A DNA stretch of 64,000 nt, from contig CALGCG010000072.1 of NCBI GenBank assembly GCA_937884485.1, forward strand, positions 1-64,000. Reading direction: 5' to 3'. This DNA comes from an uncultured Bacteroidales bacterium. GTDB lineage: Bacteria; Bacteroidota; Bacteroidia; Bacteroidales; P3. The notes beneath the pieces were generated by a model. It saw nothing but the letters and a program-made list of their open reading frames with translations. It ran no database searches and was not told the origin of the DNA. A program made the position numbers and the translations under genes. Shown here in pieces: positions 41,910 through 50,849 of this stretch; positions within the stretch are counted from its first letter, which is position 1, and the number at the start of each line of letters is the position of its first letter.

Positions 41910-43757
41910 ATGAAAGAAAAACGTTGGATAATTAGAGAAGATTATGATTTAGAGACTGTTGGGAAATTAGCTGCGTCGTTGGGTGTCGACAAAAACATTG
42001 CCACGCTGCTCGTGGAGCGGGGCATAACCACCTTTGAAGAGGCACGTCGCTTCTTCCGCCCCGGGTTAGACCAAATCCACGATCCTTTCCTGATGAAAGG
42101 CATGCGCAATGCCGTCGAGCGTATCAACGAGGCTATCAAAAACCAAGAGCGAATCATGGTCTATGGTGACTACGATGTCGACGGCACGTCGGCCGTAGCG
42201 CTGGTCTATTCCTACCTCAAGGAAATGGACCATAATATTGATTTCTACATCCCCGACCGCGAACGCGAGGGCTACGGCATCTCCTATCAGGGCATCGATT
42301 ATGCCCGCGAGACCGGGGTCAAACTCATCATCGCCCTCGACTGTGGCATCAAGGCCATGGAGCAGGTGGACTATGCCAAGCAGAACGGCATCGACTTCAT
42401 CATCGGCGACCACCACCTGCCCGGCGACGAGGTGCCGCAGGCTGTGGCCGTCCTCGACCCCAAGCAGGAGGACTGCCCCTATCCCTACAAGGAACTCAGC
42501 GGTTGCGGCATAGGCTTCAAAATCGTCGAGGCCCACCTCGAGCAGCGCATGGGGGTGCGTCTGTGCGACCTGCCCGAGCAGCTCGACACCCCGCGCCGTC
42601 AGCGTCAGGAGGAGCTCAAACTCCGTCTGCTGAAGTACCTCGACCTTGTGGCCGTGAGCATCGCCAGCGACATCGTGCCCATCATGGGCGAAAACCGCGT
42701 GTTGGCGTTCTTCGGCCTCCGTGTGCTCAACACCAAGCCGCGCCCCGGCATCGAGGCCATCCTCAAGTATGGCCATGTGGACCGCCGCAAGGCCGAGCAG
42801 CCCGAAGCCGCGGACCAGTCGGAGCAGACCGACAGGGGCAAGAGCGGCTACTTCGAGAAGGAGCTCACCATCACCGACCTGGTTTTCCTTGTCGGACCGC
42901 GTATCAATGCCGCCGGGCGCATACGCTCGGCCTTCGACTCGGTGCGTCTCATGCTCACCGAGGACCCCGCCATAGCACGCCGTCTGGCTGACGATATCAA
43001 TTCGTACAACCTGGAGCGCAAGGACCTTGACACCGCCGCCACCGAGGAGGCCAAGCGCCGCATCGACTACGACCCCTTCTACAAGGGTCGCCAGTCGCTG
43101 GTGCTCTTCGACGAGCACTGGCACCGCGGGGTGGTGGGTATAGTGGCCAGCCGCATCGTCGAGGCCTACTATAAGCCCACCATTGTCTTCACCCGGGGCA
43201 GCGACGACCTCATTACGGGCTCGGCCCGTTCCGTCAAGGAGTTCGATGTGCACGAGGCCCTGGAGAAGTGCGCCGACCTGCTGGAGCATTTCGGCGGCCA
43301 TAAGTGCGCTGCCGGTGTCTCGCTGCGGCAGGAGAACATGCGCGCTTTTGTCGACCGCTTTGAACAGCTCGTGCGCGAAGGCATGGGCGCCGAAGAGGCT
43401 ATGCCCGAGATTGAGGTTGACGCCGAGTTGGGGTTCTCGCAGATTACGCCCAAGTTCTTGCGCATCCTCAAGCAGTTTGCCCCGTTCGGGCCGGAGAACA
43501 ATGTGCCGGTTTTTGTTACGCGCGAGCTTGTGGACACTGGAAATGCCCGCATTGTGGGCACCAACCATCTAAAGTTCAACGCAATCCCCATTGCCGAGCG
43601 GTCGGCCCCCTATCCGGCCATCGCCTTCCAGATGGGCGAATGTCTGCCCCGCATGCGCACCGACCGATTCGATCTATGCTACCAGTTGGAGGAGAACTAT
43701 TGGCGAGGCCGCACGGAGATACAGCTAAACGTCAAGGACATCAAGTTCAACTACTGA
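41910..43757 (+). CDS. recJ: Single-stranded-DNA-specific exonuclease RecJ
   Basis: A 615-residue 5'-3' exonuclease of the DHH superfamily used in recombination and mismatch repair. DHH motifs VYGDYDVDG (about 89-97), ALDCG, and GDHHLPG (about 164-170) bind metals; the DHHA1 domain shows GPRINAAGRI, HRGVVGIVASRI and GGHKCAAGVS. Length is close to E. coli RecJ (577). Start at ATG 41910 (MKEKRW) follows the promoter; the frame extends upstream through the palindrome to 41787, which is unlikely to be translated. Confidence 0.95.
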   Translation: MKEKRWIIREDYDLETVGKLAASLGVDKNIATLLVERGITTFEEARRFFRPGLDQIHDPFLMKGMRNAVERINEAIKNQERIMVYGDYDVDGTSAVALVYSYLKEMDHNIDFYIPDREREGYGISYQGIDYARETGVKLIIALDCGIKAMEQVDYAKQNGIDFIIGDHHLPGDEVPQAVAVLDPKQEDCPYPYKELSGCGIGFKIVEAHLEQRMGVRLCDLPEQLDTPRRQRQEELKLRLLKYLDLVAVSIASDIVPIMGENRVLAFFGLRVLNTKPRPGIEAILKYGHVDRRKAEQPEAADQSEQTDRGKSGYFEKELTITDLVFLVGPRINAAGRIRSAFDSVRLMLTEDPAIARRLADDINSYNLERKDLDTAATEEAKRRIDYDPFYKGRQSLVLFDEHWHRGVVGIVASRIVEAYYKPTIVFTRGSDDLITGSARSVKEFDVHEALEKCADLLEHFGGHKCAAGVSLRQENMRAFVDRFEQLVREGMGAEEAMPEIEVDAELGFSQITPKFLRILKQFAPFGPENNVPVFVTRELVDTGNARIVGTNHLKFNAIPIAERSAPYPAIAFQMGECLPRMRTDRFDLCYQLEENYWRGRTEIQLNVKDIKFNY

Positions 43758-43761
43758 AAAC

Positions 43762-43793
43762 AAAAAAAGCCACCCATCCGGGTGGCCTTTTTT
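43762..43793. terminator. Bidirectional terminator between recJ and symporter gene
   Basis: A stem GCCACCC-ATCC-GGGTGGC (43769-43786) has AAAAAAA before and TTTTTTT after, so it can end transcription from recJ and from the convergent symporter gene. Confidence 0.88.
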
Positions 43794-43810
43794 ATAATTG
43801 ATACCTTTTA

Positions 43811-45286
43811 TTATTGTTTGCGGTTGGTTGCGAAGATGACCATGGCCGAGGCGGCGAGGCCGTAGTACATGGGGTCGGGAGACAGCCCCAGGAGTCCGGC
43901 GAGGAGCATGGTGACGGTGCCGGCAAGCATGGAGAGGGTCACGGAGCGCGAGCTGAAGCGCCCGGGCAACCACAGGGCGAAGCTCAGGGGCAGCAGCAGG
44001 GCTGCCGCCCGCAGGCCCAGCGAGAGGTAGCCGAGGTCGTTGATGAACACGCCGCTCATGAAATGGGAGGCGACGATGCCAAGCAGCAGGATGCCCACGA
44101 TGGTCAGGCGCATGGAGCGCAGGGCCCTGCGGCCGTTGTTGTAGTCCACATGCAGCACATCGCGCGTCACGATGGTGGCGGCGCCGAGCACCAGGCCGCT
44201 GCCGCAACCGAGGATGTTGATGAGCAGTGCGCCCAGGGCTATGCCGCCAAGCCATGCCGGCAGGTGGGCGATGATGAAGGTGGGGAACGCCTGCAGGGAG
44301 TTCTCCAGCACGCCGATGCCCGCAGGCAGCGTTTCGCCGTGGAGATGCAGGGCCTCCAGCTCGGCGGCGGTGACATAGTGGCCACGCATGTACATGCCCA
44401 CAAGGGTGCAGGCGGCACCAATGACGGGTATGAGGGCGGCGCAGAGCACGGCACCCTTGCGGGCCTTGGCGGTGCTGGAGGCCGACCAGATGGCCTGGGC
44501 GTAGGTCTGTGTGCACACCACGCCGAGCATCAGCGACAGGCAGCCGCCAAGGTCTTTCAGCGGCCCGCGGGCAAGGAGGTTGCCGTAGCGGTGGTGGATG
44601 CTCTCCGCGTCGGTGAGGTCGTTCATCGCAGCCAGCTGGGGCGCGGTGTAGATGCTTTCGATGCTCTCGTGGATGCCGTCCAGTCCGTGGCCGATGTGCC
44701 ATACGACGATGCCCGAAGCCAGAGAGCAGATGTAGAGCAGCACCAGCTTGACGATGCCGCTGGCCCCGGCACTGCGTATGCCGCCAGAGATGACCAGCAG
44801 GGCTATGAGCACGGCCCCGATGGCCAGAGCGGCAAGAACGGGCAGGCCCAGCAGGCTGGTGATGAGTGCCGACGAGGAGAGGAGCTGCGAGGTGATGCTG
44901 ATAAAGATGCCCACCAGGAAGAGGATGGACCCCACGGTCTCGGCCTTGGGGCCATACTGCTGGCGAACAATCTCCATGAGGGTGATGCATCCGCTGTTGC
45001 GGATGGGACGGGCGTAGCCGAGGCCCAGCAACAAGGCCCCCAGGGCGGCGCCAAGGGTGAACCACCATGCCGAGAGGCCAAAGGAGAAGGCCAGCTGGGC
45101 AGTGCCGATAGTGGACTGGCCGCCGACGAGGGTGCCCAGAATGGCACCGCAGACCATCCACGAGCCGGACTTGCCGCCCGTGGCGAAGCTGCGCGCATCC
45201 TTCACCTTGCGGCCGGAGAGAATGCTGATGGAAATGAGGATTGCAATGGTGGCAATAATGCCGACGATGTGTGTGGTAGTGAGCAT
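43811..45286 (-). CDS. Sodium:solute symporter family protein
   Basis: A 491-residue membrane protein with about 13 hydrophobic segments. The N-terminus (GRKVKDARSFATGGKSGSWM, then GTLVGGQSTIGTAQLAFSFG) is the SSS-family signature of sodium-coupled uptake, and the motif around YAQAIWSASSTAKARKG is also family-like. The substrate is not predictable. Convergent with recJ, terminator between them. Confidence 0.88.
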   Translation of the reverse strand: MLTTTHIVGIIATIAILISISILSGRKVKDARSFATGGKSGSWMVCGAILGTLVGGQSTIGTAQLAFSFGLSAWWFTLGAALGALLLGLGYARPIRNSGCITLMEIVRQQYGPKAETVGSILFLVGIFISITSQLLSSSALITSLLGLPVLAALAIGAVLIALLVISGGIRSAGASGIVKLVLLYICSLASGIVVWHIGHGLDGIHESIESIYTAPQLAAMNDLTDAESIHHRYGNLLARGPLKDLGGCLSLMLGVVCTQTYAQAIWSASSTAKARKGAVLCAALIPVIGAACTLVGMYMRGHYVTAAELEALHLHGETLPAGIGVLENSLQAFPTFIIAHLPAWLGGIALGALLINILGCGSGLVLGAATIVTRDVLHVDYNNGRRALRSMRLTIVGILLLGIVASHFMSGVFINDLGYLSLGLRAAALLLPLSFALWLPGRFSSRSVTLSMLAGTVTMLLAGLLGLSPDPMYYGLAASAMVIFATNRKQ

Positions 45287-45296
45287 AGTGTGGTGT

Positions 45297-47891
45297 TTAG
45301 TTTTCTGTTATGTTATTTAGCCATTCGTCGAGGCGGCGCAGCAGGGGCACGCTGTACGGCGCCAGGCTGCGGACGTAGCGGAACTCGCCGTCGACGATGT
45401 ATTCGTAGCTTTCCATGACGGCATGCATCCCTCCGCTGGTGCCCACGGTGCCGTCGAGGTATTCGTCGGCCATGGCGCGGAGGAGCAGGCGGAGGGTGTC
45501 GCGCTCGGCGGGGGTCAGCGCCCGCCGGGCGACGACGAGCGTGTCGGGGTAGTGCGAGGGCTCTTGGTCGATGGTGGTGTCGAAGGGGTCGGTTAGCCCG
45601 AAGGTGTTGAAGAGGTGCTTCGTGTAGAGGGTGTCGTTCTCGATGCGGAGGCAGTAGAGTTCGTCGTGGTGCGAGGTGGTGCTGTGGCGGCGCAGCACGG
45701 GGCCTTGGCGCCTGGGGTGCAGCAGCGTGGGTTCGTCCATGAGGGTCAGCCATTCGGACATCCGCTGTGCCTCTTTGTGGTTCTCTTCCAAGGGGGTGAG
45801 TATGTCTTGGTCGGAGTATGGTGTCAGGTCGTCGACCGGCAGGGGCAGGTAGCGCAGGGTGTCTTCGGCAGGGGGCTGGAGGGACGGGTCGGCTTTCTGG
45901 TTGCCGAAGATTTCCAGTTGGCGGAGGGGGTAGTAGAGGTAGTGCTTGTCGGGGTGGAGGAGGTAGGTGCCGGCAAGGTAGAGATGGGCCTCGGAGCGGG
46001 CGCTGTCGAAGGTCTGCCAGGGCGGCATGCGGAAGAGCAGGAAGTCGTGGTAGTAGAGTTTGCCGAGTTCTTCGGACCAGTCGAAGCCCGAGAGGTGCAT
46101 CATCCGCTCTTCGGCGCGGAGGGTGCTGTCCTTCTCGCGGGCTGAGCGGAAGGGACGGCGGCTGTGGTCGAGGGTCATGGTGAGGCTGTCGGCATCCTCA
46201 AGGCTGTCGGTGATGTAGAGCAACGGGGTGTGGAAGTAGCCCCCTACGCGCTTGCTGTCTTCCACGATGAAGCATCGCGAGCCTGCGGGCACATGGCGGA
46301 ACACCGCGGGGTAGCTGCCCACCCCGATGCGCGGGCCGGGTTGTTCCTCGACGATGGCGGTGTCCACGCCCTCGACATAGAGCAGCATGGGACCGTTCAG
46401 TTCGGCGCCGCCGGGGAAGAGGAGGTTCACCTGCAGGTCGATGCTCCGGTGTTTGAGGCGGAGGGTGTCGATGGCCGTGTCGCCCTGCAGGTGAAGGCGG
46501 AACTCCTGCGGCTCGAAGCCAGGAGCCTCGGCGCGGACGCTGTAGGTGCCCTCCGGTAGGCGGAAGCGCCTGGGGGAGAAACCGCTGTCGTTGGCTTCAA
46601 GGTGGATGTTCTTGCCGTCGATGGTGTAGCGGCCGCCGTGGTTGTAAGGGCCGTTCACTATGGGGCCGAGGGTGAGGCGGTGCGTGTGGCGGCGGAAGAG
46701 GCGGTCGAGGTAGCGGTGGATGGGTGCCGTTTCGGGATGCTTGTGGGGTGCGAAGCAGTCGACGTAGTGGTAGCCTGTCTGGTCGGTGTACTCGATGTGG
46801 ATGTTCTGTGCGTCGATGGCGATATTGTCCGCCAGGTAGTTTTGGTTGCCGAGGAGGTGCAGCGAGTCCAGGCAGGCGAGCATGGTGTCCGTCTCGGCGC
46901 GCGAAAGCTTGGCGCTCCAGCGTTCCCGCCAGCGGGATTCGGCGGGTGCGTACCAGGGGTCGTCGCAGGAGGCGTAGTGCAGACGGCCGTCCTCGATGCG
47001 GATGGCGGTGCTGTTGCCCAGGCCGCCGTAGTAGAGTATGCGCACGGCGGGTTTCTTGCGGCATGGGTAGACGAGGCTCTTCTCGCCCTGCGGGGCCAGC
47101 TCGAGGGAGAGGTGGTGGCTCATGTTGCGGGCCCTGGCGAAGAGGTCCGTGTAGGAGGTGGCGGTGTCGTCGATCCAGCCGTCCTTCACCTCGGGCATGG
47201 GCACGTACCAGCGGCTGTCGGGCGCCTTGGGGCGGCGCACCTTGCGGTCGTGCGGCAGGCCGAGGGCGTGCTCCAGCTGGCGGATGGAGTAGTAGAGGTA
47301 GTCGTAGCGCCCGGGGTTCTGGTGGTAGCTGTAGCGGAGGTAGTGGAGCGCGGAGTCACGGCTGAAGGTGCGCCAGCGGGGCAGGGGATAGTGCAGGTCG
47401 CGTTCGTAGAGGTAGGCCAGCTGGTAGTAGTTGGGGTCCGGGTCGAGGAAGTGTAAGGAGGTGTCGACGTAGTGCAGATCGGCTTTTAGCAGGGCCTCCT
47501 CGGCGTGCAGGGCGCTGTCCTTCTTGTGGCGCGAAAAGTAGATGTTCGTTATGGCTTGGTCGAAGATGTCGGACTCCAGTACCAGCCGCTCGACGACGGT
47601 GTCGGATGCAAGGTCGAGGGTGACGGGGTAATGGAATGTCGCCATCACGATGCATTTCCCTCTGGGCAGGCGCAATTGGATGTAGCCCGTAGAGTCGGGC
47701 ATGGCCACGACGGCCTTGTCGAGGGCGTCGCAGATGAAGTTCACACCCCACGGAGCCTGCAGCGCCTTCCCGTCATAGCCGTCCACCAGATGCGCCGTCA
47801 GCAGCACCGTGTTTCCTGTCTCCTGACCCCTCATCGGCATCGCCAAACCCAGCATCGCCGCCCATATCATGACAAAACATATCTTTCTCAT
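45297..47891 (-). CDS. Large exported protein with an internal duplication
   Basis: An 864-residue protein with a signal peptide (about 1-24, ending PMRGQ). Residues about 110-330 and about 590-800 look homologous: each has DSALHAEEALL/DSTLRAEERMM, a Tyr-rich helix with LYYSIRQLE/LYYPLRQLE, a prolyl stretch and a later LYCLRIENDTLY-like strand. Between them lies a carboxypeptidase-regulatory-like beta segment (about 500-560: EGTYSVRAEAPGFEPQEFRL). I do not know the family or function. Start at ATG 47891 (MRKICF), since the frame upstream lacks signal-peptide character. Confidence 0.7.
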   Translation of the reverse strand: MRKICFVMIWAAMLGLAMPMRGQETGNTVLLTAHLVDGYDGKALQAPWGVNFICDALDKAVVAMPDSTGYIQLRLPRGKCIVMATFHYPVTLDLASDTVVERLVLESDIFDQAITNIYFSRHKKDSALHAEEALLKADLHYVDTSLHFLDPDPNYYQLAYLYERDLHYPLPRWRTFSRDSALHYLRYSYHQNPGRYDYLYYSIRQLEHALGLPHDRKVRRPKAPDSRWYVPMPEVKDGWIDDTATSYTDLFARARNMSHHLSLELAPQGEKSLVYPCRKKPAVRILYYGGLGNSTAIRIEDGRLHYASCDDPWYAPAESRWRERWSAKLSRAETDTMLACLDSLHLLGNQNYLADNIAIDAQNIHIEYTDQTGYHYVDCFAPHKHPETAPIHRYLDRLFRRHTHRLTLGPIVNGPYNHGGRYTIDGKNIHLEANDSGFSPRRFRLPEGTYSVRAEAPGFEPQEFRLHLQGDTAIDTLRLKHRSIDLQVNLLFPGGAELNGPMLLYVEGVDTAIVEEQPGPRIGVGSYPAVFRHVPAGSRCFIVEDSKRVGGYFHTPLLYITDSLEDADSLTMTLDHSRRPFRSAREKDSTLRAEERMMHLSGFDWSEELGKLYYHDFLLFRMPPWQTFDSARSEAHLYLAGTYLLHPDKHYLYYPLRQLEIFGNQKADPSLQPPAEDTLRYLPLPVDDLTPYSDQDILTPLEENHKEAQRMSEWLTLMDEPTLLHPRRQGPVLRRHSTTSHHDELYCLRIENDTLYTKHLFNTFGLTDPFDTTIDQEPSHYPDTLVVARRALTPAERDTLRLLLRAMADEYLDGTVGTSGGMHAVMESYEYIVDGEFRYVRSLAPYSVPLLRRLDEWLNNITEN

Positions 47892-47990
47892 CGTATAAAA
47901 GTTTATACAATATAAATAACGCCGTTTTCGCCAAAAGTCTACATCGCCCATTCCGTTTTAACAACATTTAACATGTGCGGAGGGTATAAA

Positions 47991-48021
47991 AAAAAGAGAA
48001 GACCTTGTTTGGTCTTCTCTC
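47991..48021. terminator. Terminator beside the tRNA-Leu 3'-end remnant
   Basis: AGAGAAGACC-TTGTTT-GGTCTTCTCT with A-run on one side and T-run on the other. The same design stands beside the intact tRNA gene at 52903-52928, so it is the original tRNA terminator. Confidence 0.75.
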
Positions 48022-48041
48022 TTTTGGTGCCCGGAACAGGA
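48022..48041. repeat. att-like direct repeat, tRNA-Leu 3' end (left)
   Basis: TTTTGGTGCCCGGAACAGGA is identical to 52930-52949, the last 16 or so bases of the tRNA-Leu(CAG) gene (acceptor stem, part of the T arm, encoded CCA). Beyond it the match ends (TTTAATTGA here, CTTGAACCTG there). It is the partial tRNA copy left at the distal end of the inserted DNA. Confidence 0.8.
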
Positions 48042-48260
48042 TTTAATTGATTATTCGTCATTACTCCGTAGTGGTTGATATTTTCCGTTTTACCCTTTTC
48101 GAAATACTCTAAATGTGGCCACCATGATCAAAAATATGCCCAATGTTTTCGTTAGCCTGATGCTGAAGATAACCACTTGGTATTTGCACTATGGCGAAGA
48201 GAGTAAACGCCAGGAGGCAGCCAACCTATTACGATAAGAAAGTAAAAGTAGAAGAATAAA
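48042..48260. other. Island end without a recognised gene
   Basis: 219 bases of island DNA hold only short plus-strand frames: 48124-48237 (37 residues, MIKNMPNVFV...) and 48191-48259 (22 residues, MAKRVNARRQPT...). They overlap each other and neither matches a family I know; they might be ends of lost genes. Confidence 0.35.
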
Positions 48261-48818
48261 CTATACGATTATTGAAATTGGGACAAACTCAAGCCGACCG
48301 TTGTCCCGAAGTTCCATCAGTAATCGTCCCATCAAGTTTGGGCCAACGTAGAAATCTCCCTGCTTTTTCACACCCCAAGTGTCGGCCCAACTCTTCTTAA
48401 ACGAACTTTGGTCTTCGACGATGTGCTTGCCCTTGCTCTGTTCCAGCGCCGCCCGAAACTCTTCACTTTGCTCATATTTCAGCTGAAGGCACTGTTTCAT
48501 GGCATCCACGAAGATCATACCCCAGTCGTCCCGTCTATGGGTCTTCTCGTAATGTTTCGCTATATATTTGGGGTTGGGTGCATCATAGACGGCCTGTCGG
48601 ACATCTTCGTCTGTGAATTTCATCATCTGGAACAGCTGTTCGGCACTCTTATACGTCATACCTTCGTATATTATCGGCGTATGGGCAAAATTGCCGAGAA
48701 TCCCCCATTCATCCGAGACTTTCCGTATTGGAATACTATCGTCCACCGGATAGGTCTCGATGGAATAGTACTGCGGGTAGTACTTCTCGATGAATGGTGC
48801 AACGCTGTAAAAACTCAT
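48261..48818 (-). CDS. NADAR-family protein (ADP-ribose-related hydrolase; putative antitoxin)
   Basis: A 185-residue protein with the NADAR (YbiA-like) domain. The N-terminal motif EWGILGNFAHTPI (38-50) corresponds to the family L-SNF-x-P segment, SAEQLFQMMKF (58-68) to S-x-E-H-x-Y-Q-x-x-K-F, and HIVEDQSS ... DTWGV (132-150) to the D-x-x-W-G region; PNLMGRLLMELRD (160-172) closes the domain. NADAR enzymes hydrolyse N-glycosidic bonds in ADP-ribose-linked substrates and in one described class act as antitoxins that remove ADP-ribose from guanine in DNA. The start overlaps the stop of the ADP-ribosyltransferase-like gene by 4 bases (ATGA), which strongly suggests the two work as a pair. Family sure, role inferred. 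Confidence 0.85.
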   Translation of the reverse strand: MSFYSVAPFIEKYYPQYYSIETYPVDDSIPIRKVSDEWGILGNFAHTPIIYEGMTYKSAEQLFQMMKFTDEDVRQAVYDAPNPKYIAKHYEKTHRRDDWGMIFVDAMKQCLQLKYEQSEEFRAALEQSKGKHIVEDQSSFKKSWADTWGVKKQGDFYVGPNLMGRLLMELRDNGRLEFVPISIIV

Positions 48819-49333
48819 TTTTTCTCCGGATTGACCTTTTCGACTTTGGTGATGGTGATGACCGACTCGTCAAGCACCGCCATATTATCACCCTGGGTTG
48901 GATTCTTCCACGAATAGGGCCAGCAGATGAAGAGTACGCCGATGCTCACGAGGAACTTCGATGCTGCCTTCTCACCTTCGATGTCTATATGTCCCGTCAG
49001 TTCCTTGGCGAGATACTTTCTAAACTCCTTACCATCTTCCGTGAATTTCGTCGGAATGTGATGTTCCAGTTTTTTCTCCGCCTTTGCAACTATTGAGGGG
49101 TTTATCGGCTGTTTGAATGCGATGTGGTTTTGTGCCGTCTTATCGGGGACTTCAAGGGTGTAGACGTAGTGCTCCGTGGCCGTCTTATTGGATGCCGAAT
49201 AATGGACGGCGGATTCATATTTCGAGGTCACATAAACACCGAAACCGAACTTGACCTTTCCGTCACCTTCGAGAGCGTGTGAGAGGTCGAACTTATCGAA
49301 CAATTTGTGTGTTCCGTGATAGAATGTTGGCAT
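48815..49333 (-). CDS. ADP-ribosyltransferase-like protein, putative toxin paired with NADAR
   Basis: A 172-residue protein with the start of a MuF-associated-type ADP-ribosyltransferase fold: TFYHGTHKLFDKFDLS (3-18, NAD-binding His), FGFGVYVTSKYESAVHYS (29-46, the G-x-G-x-Y-x-T strand and loop), EHYVYTLEVPDKT (54-66, like the YEVEIPDD strand), and the final strand segment GDNMAVLDESVITIT. I could not assign the third catalytic residue. ARTs transfer ADP-ribose from NAD+ to proteins or nucleic acids. Overlap with a NADAR gene, and small cytosolic size with no signal peptide, point to a toxin-antitoxin module. It is not DarT-like by motif. Substrate unknown. Confidence 0.72.
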   Translation of the reverse strand: MPTFYHGTHKLFDKFDLSHALEGDGKVKFGFGVYVTSKYESAVHYSASNKTATEHYVYTLEVPDKTAQNHIAFKQPINPSIVAKAEKKLEHHIPTKFTEDGKEFRKYLAKELTGHIDIEGEKAASKFLVSIGVLFICWPYSWKNPTQGDNMAVLDESVITITKVEKVNPEKK

Positions 49334-49396
49334 ATTACAATGATTATTTATAAGACAAGGCAGACAAATGCAATATCCTCCGTATTGTTATTTGTT

Positions 49397-50191
49397 TTAA
49401 TCACTGAAATGAACCTCTTCTATCAATCTGTGATATTTGTTCGGCAACAGTTGTTTATATGAAAACGCAGTATCCATCGGCACCAAGATTTGTTCCAACG
49501 AATCGCATTCGTCAAAAGCATCATGAGCAATCTTCATAACTTCCCCGTGAAACTCGATTCTTGTCAAACCAGTGCAACCGCTATATGCACGGTCTTCAAT
49601 CTTCATAACATCTCCACGAAACACTATACTCTTCAAACCGGTGCATCCCAAAAATGCTCCGTCACGGATGCGCATCACATCGTCAGGAAACTCCAATTCT
49701 GTCAAACCTTTGCAATCCACAAATGCATAAGCCTCAATCACCTTTACGGATTCTGGCATATCGATTTTTTTTAATCCTGTGCAGTGATAGAACGCTGCCG
49801 GACCTATTACAGCCACTGATGATGGAATAACAGTATTCTGGCATCCGTATATCAATGTATTGCTTGCCTTTTCTATAATAGCATTGCAGTTGGTTGGTAC
49901 CATTGAACATCTTGCACGTGACTCATAATACCTATTCTTAGGTGACACATCAATTTTTTCTAAACCCGTGCAACCGCGGAATACGTATTTACCAATAACT
50001 TCCACCGACTCAGGAATCTCTATGTTCTTCAAATTAGAGCATTCCTCAAAGGATTGGTGCCCAATCTCCCTGACCGAAGATGGGATATCTATACTCGTCA
50101 TATCATTACATCCGAAGAAGGCATTATCCGATATTTTGAATGAACCTGCTGGGATTATCCCATACCCGTCTTTAACTTCAAATCTTGCCAT
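49397..50191 (-). CDS. BspA-type leucine-rich-repeat protein (LRR_5)
   Basis: A 264-residue protein built of about eight 23-residue repeats of the pattern ITSIDIPSSVREIGHQSFEE-like (C-x2-L-x2-I-x-I-P-x-S-V-x-x-I-G-x2-A-F). Examples are GLKKIDMPESVKVIEAYAF and GLTELEFPDDVMRIRDGAF. No signal peptide is visible, so unlike BspA adhesins it is likely cytoplasmic. LRR_5 proteins bind other proteins. In this island it may be an immunity or sensor protein, but that is a guess. Confidence 0.75.
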   Translation of the reverse strand: MARFEVKDGYGIIPAGSFKISDNAFFGCNDMTSIDIPSSVREIGHQSFEECSNLKNIEIPESVEVIGKYVFRGCTGLEKIDVSPKNRYYESRARCSMVPTNCNAIIEKASNTLIYGCQNTVIPSSVAVIGPAAFYHCTGLKKIDMPESVKVIEAYAFVDCKGLTELEFPDDVMRIRDGAFLGCTGLKSIVFRGDVMKIEDRAYSGCTGLTRIEFHGEVMKIAHDAFDECDSLEQILVPMDTAFSYKQLLPNKYHRLIEEVHFSD

Positions 50192-50204
50192 AAGATGTTC
50201 TTGA

Positions 50205-50837
50205 TTATTGTTTGTCCGTAGATACTAATTTGTGTTTCTCATTCAACAGTTCAAAGAGTTTTTGCTCCAAGGGATTGTCGCTCCCACGATAATCGAACTC
50301 ATTTGTAATCTCATAGGTTTTGGCTTCGCCATCCATATATTGAAAGCAACCTTTTTGACTGTTCTGATTGCTGAAATTATCTTTTGAATTGAACGAAAAC
50401 GAATATTTATGACCAACGAAAGTGACCTCGACAAACCAATCAAATGCAACATAAATATTAGAGAAAATGCACGGGAGGATTTCTTCTTTGTTTTCTGTTA
50501 TAAGACCAAAAAGATGCGACTCTCGGTCAAGCACAACATAAGTCCCAAGAGAATGAGTGTTCTCCAAAACAATGAATGTATCTCTTTCAATTGACGTGAG
50601 ACCTCTTTGTAATCTGGCGAATACCTCGGTTTTTGATGTCTTGTTGAATAATCCTACAAGAGTCAATTTCCCAGAGTAGCTGTTAAACCATCTCTCGTAA
50701 TGATCCCTGTAATTAAGAGCGCTGATTTCACCATTCCCTTCATTCTCGTCCACATATTGCTCTATCAACATTATTTCGTCTTTCAGACCTTGCAAACAAT
50801 GTGATGCAAGCAGGTCTTTTAATGTGTTTTTGTCCAT
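50205..50837 (-). CDS. Unrecognised island protein
   Basis: A 210-residue soluble protein with no family I recognise. A mixed alpha/beta core around 60-150 (LTLVGLFNKTSKTEVF, YVVLDRESHLFGLIT, YVAFDWFVEVTFVGHKYSFS) resembles small beta-sandwich proteins, and the tail is acidic and helical. GC is low, as in the rest of the island. 12-base gap to the next gene, 13 to the LRR gene: one transcript likely. Confidence 0.55.
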   Translation of the reverse strand: MDKNTLKDLLASHCLQGLKDEIMLIEQYVDENEGNGEISALNYRDHYERWFNSYSGKLTLVGLFNKTSKTEVFARLQRGLTSIERDTFIVLENTHSLGTYVVLDRESHLFGLITENKEEILPCIFSNIYVAFDWFVEVTFVGHKYSFSFNSKDNFSNQNSQKGCFQYMDGEAKTYEITNEFDYRGSDNPLEQKLFELLNEKHKLVSTDKQ

Positions 50838-50849
50838 AATTTATGTAGC

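Noticed and set aside
48022..48041. Second, functional tRNA gene
   Set aside because: Only the last part of the tRNA is present; D, anticodon and variable arms are absent, so it is a remnant.
48191..48259. Small ORF MAKRVNARRQPTYYDKKVKV
   Set aside because: It overlaps another short ORF in a different frame (48124-48237), has no upstream signal, and no family could be named; kept only as an intergenic note.
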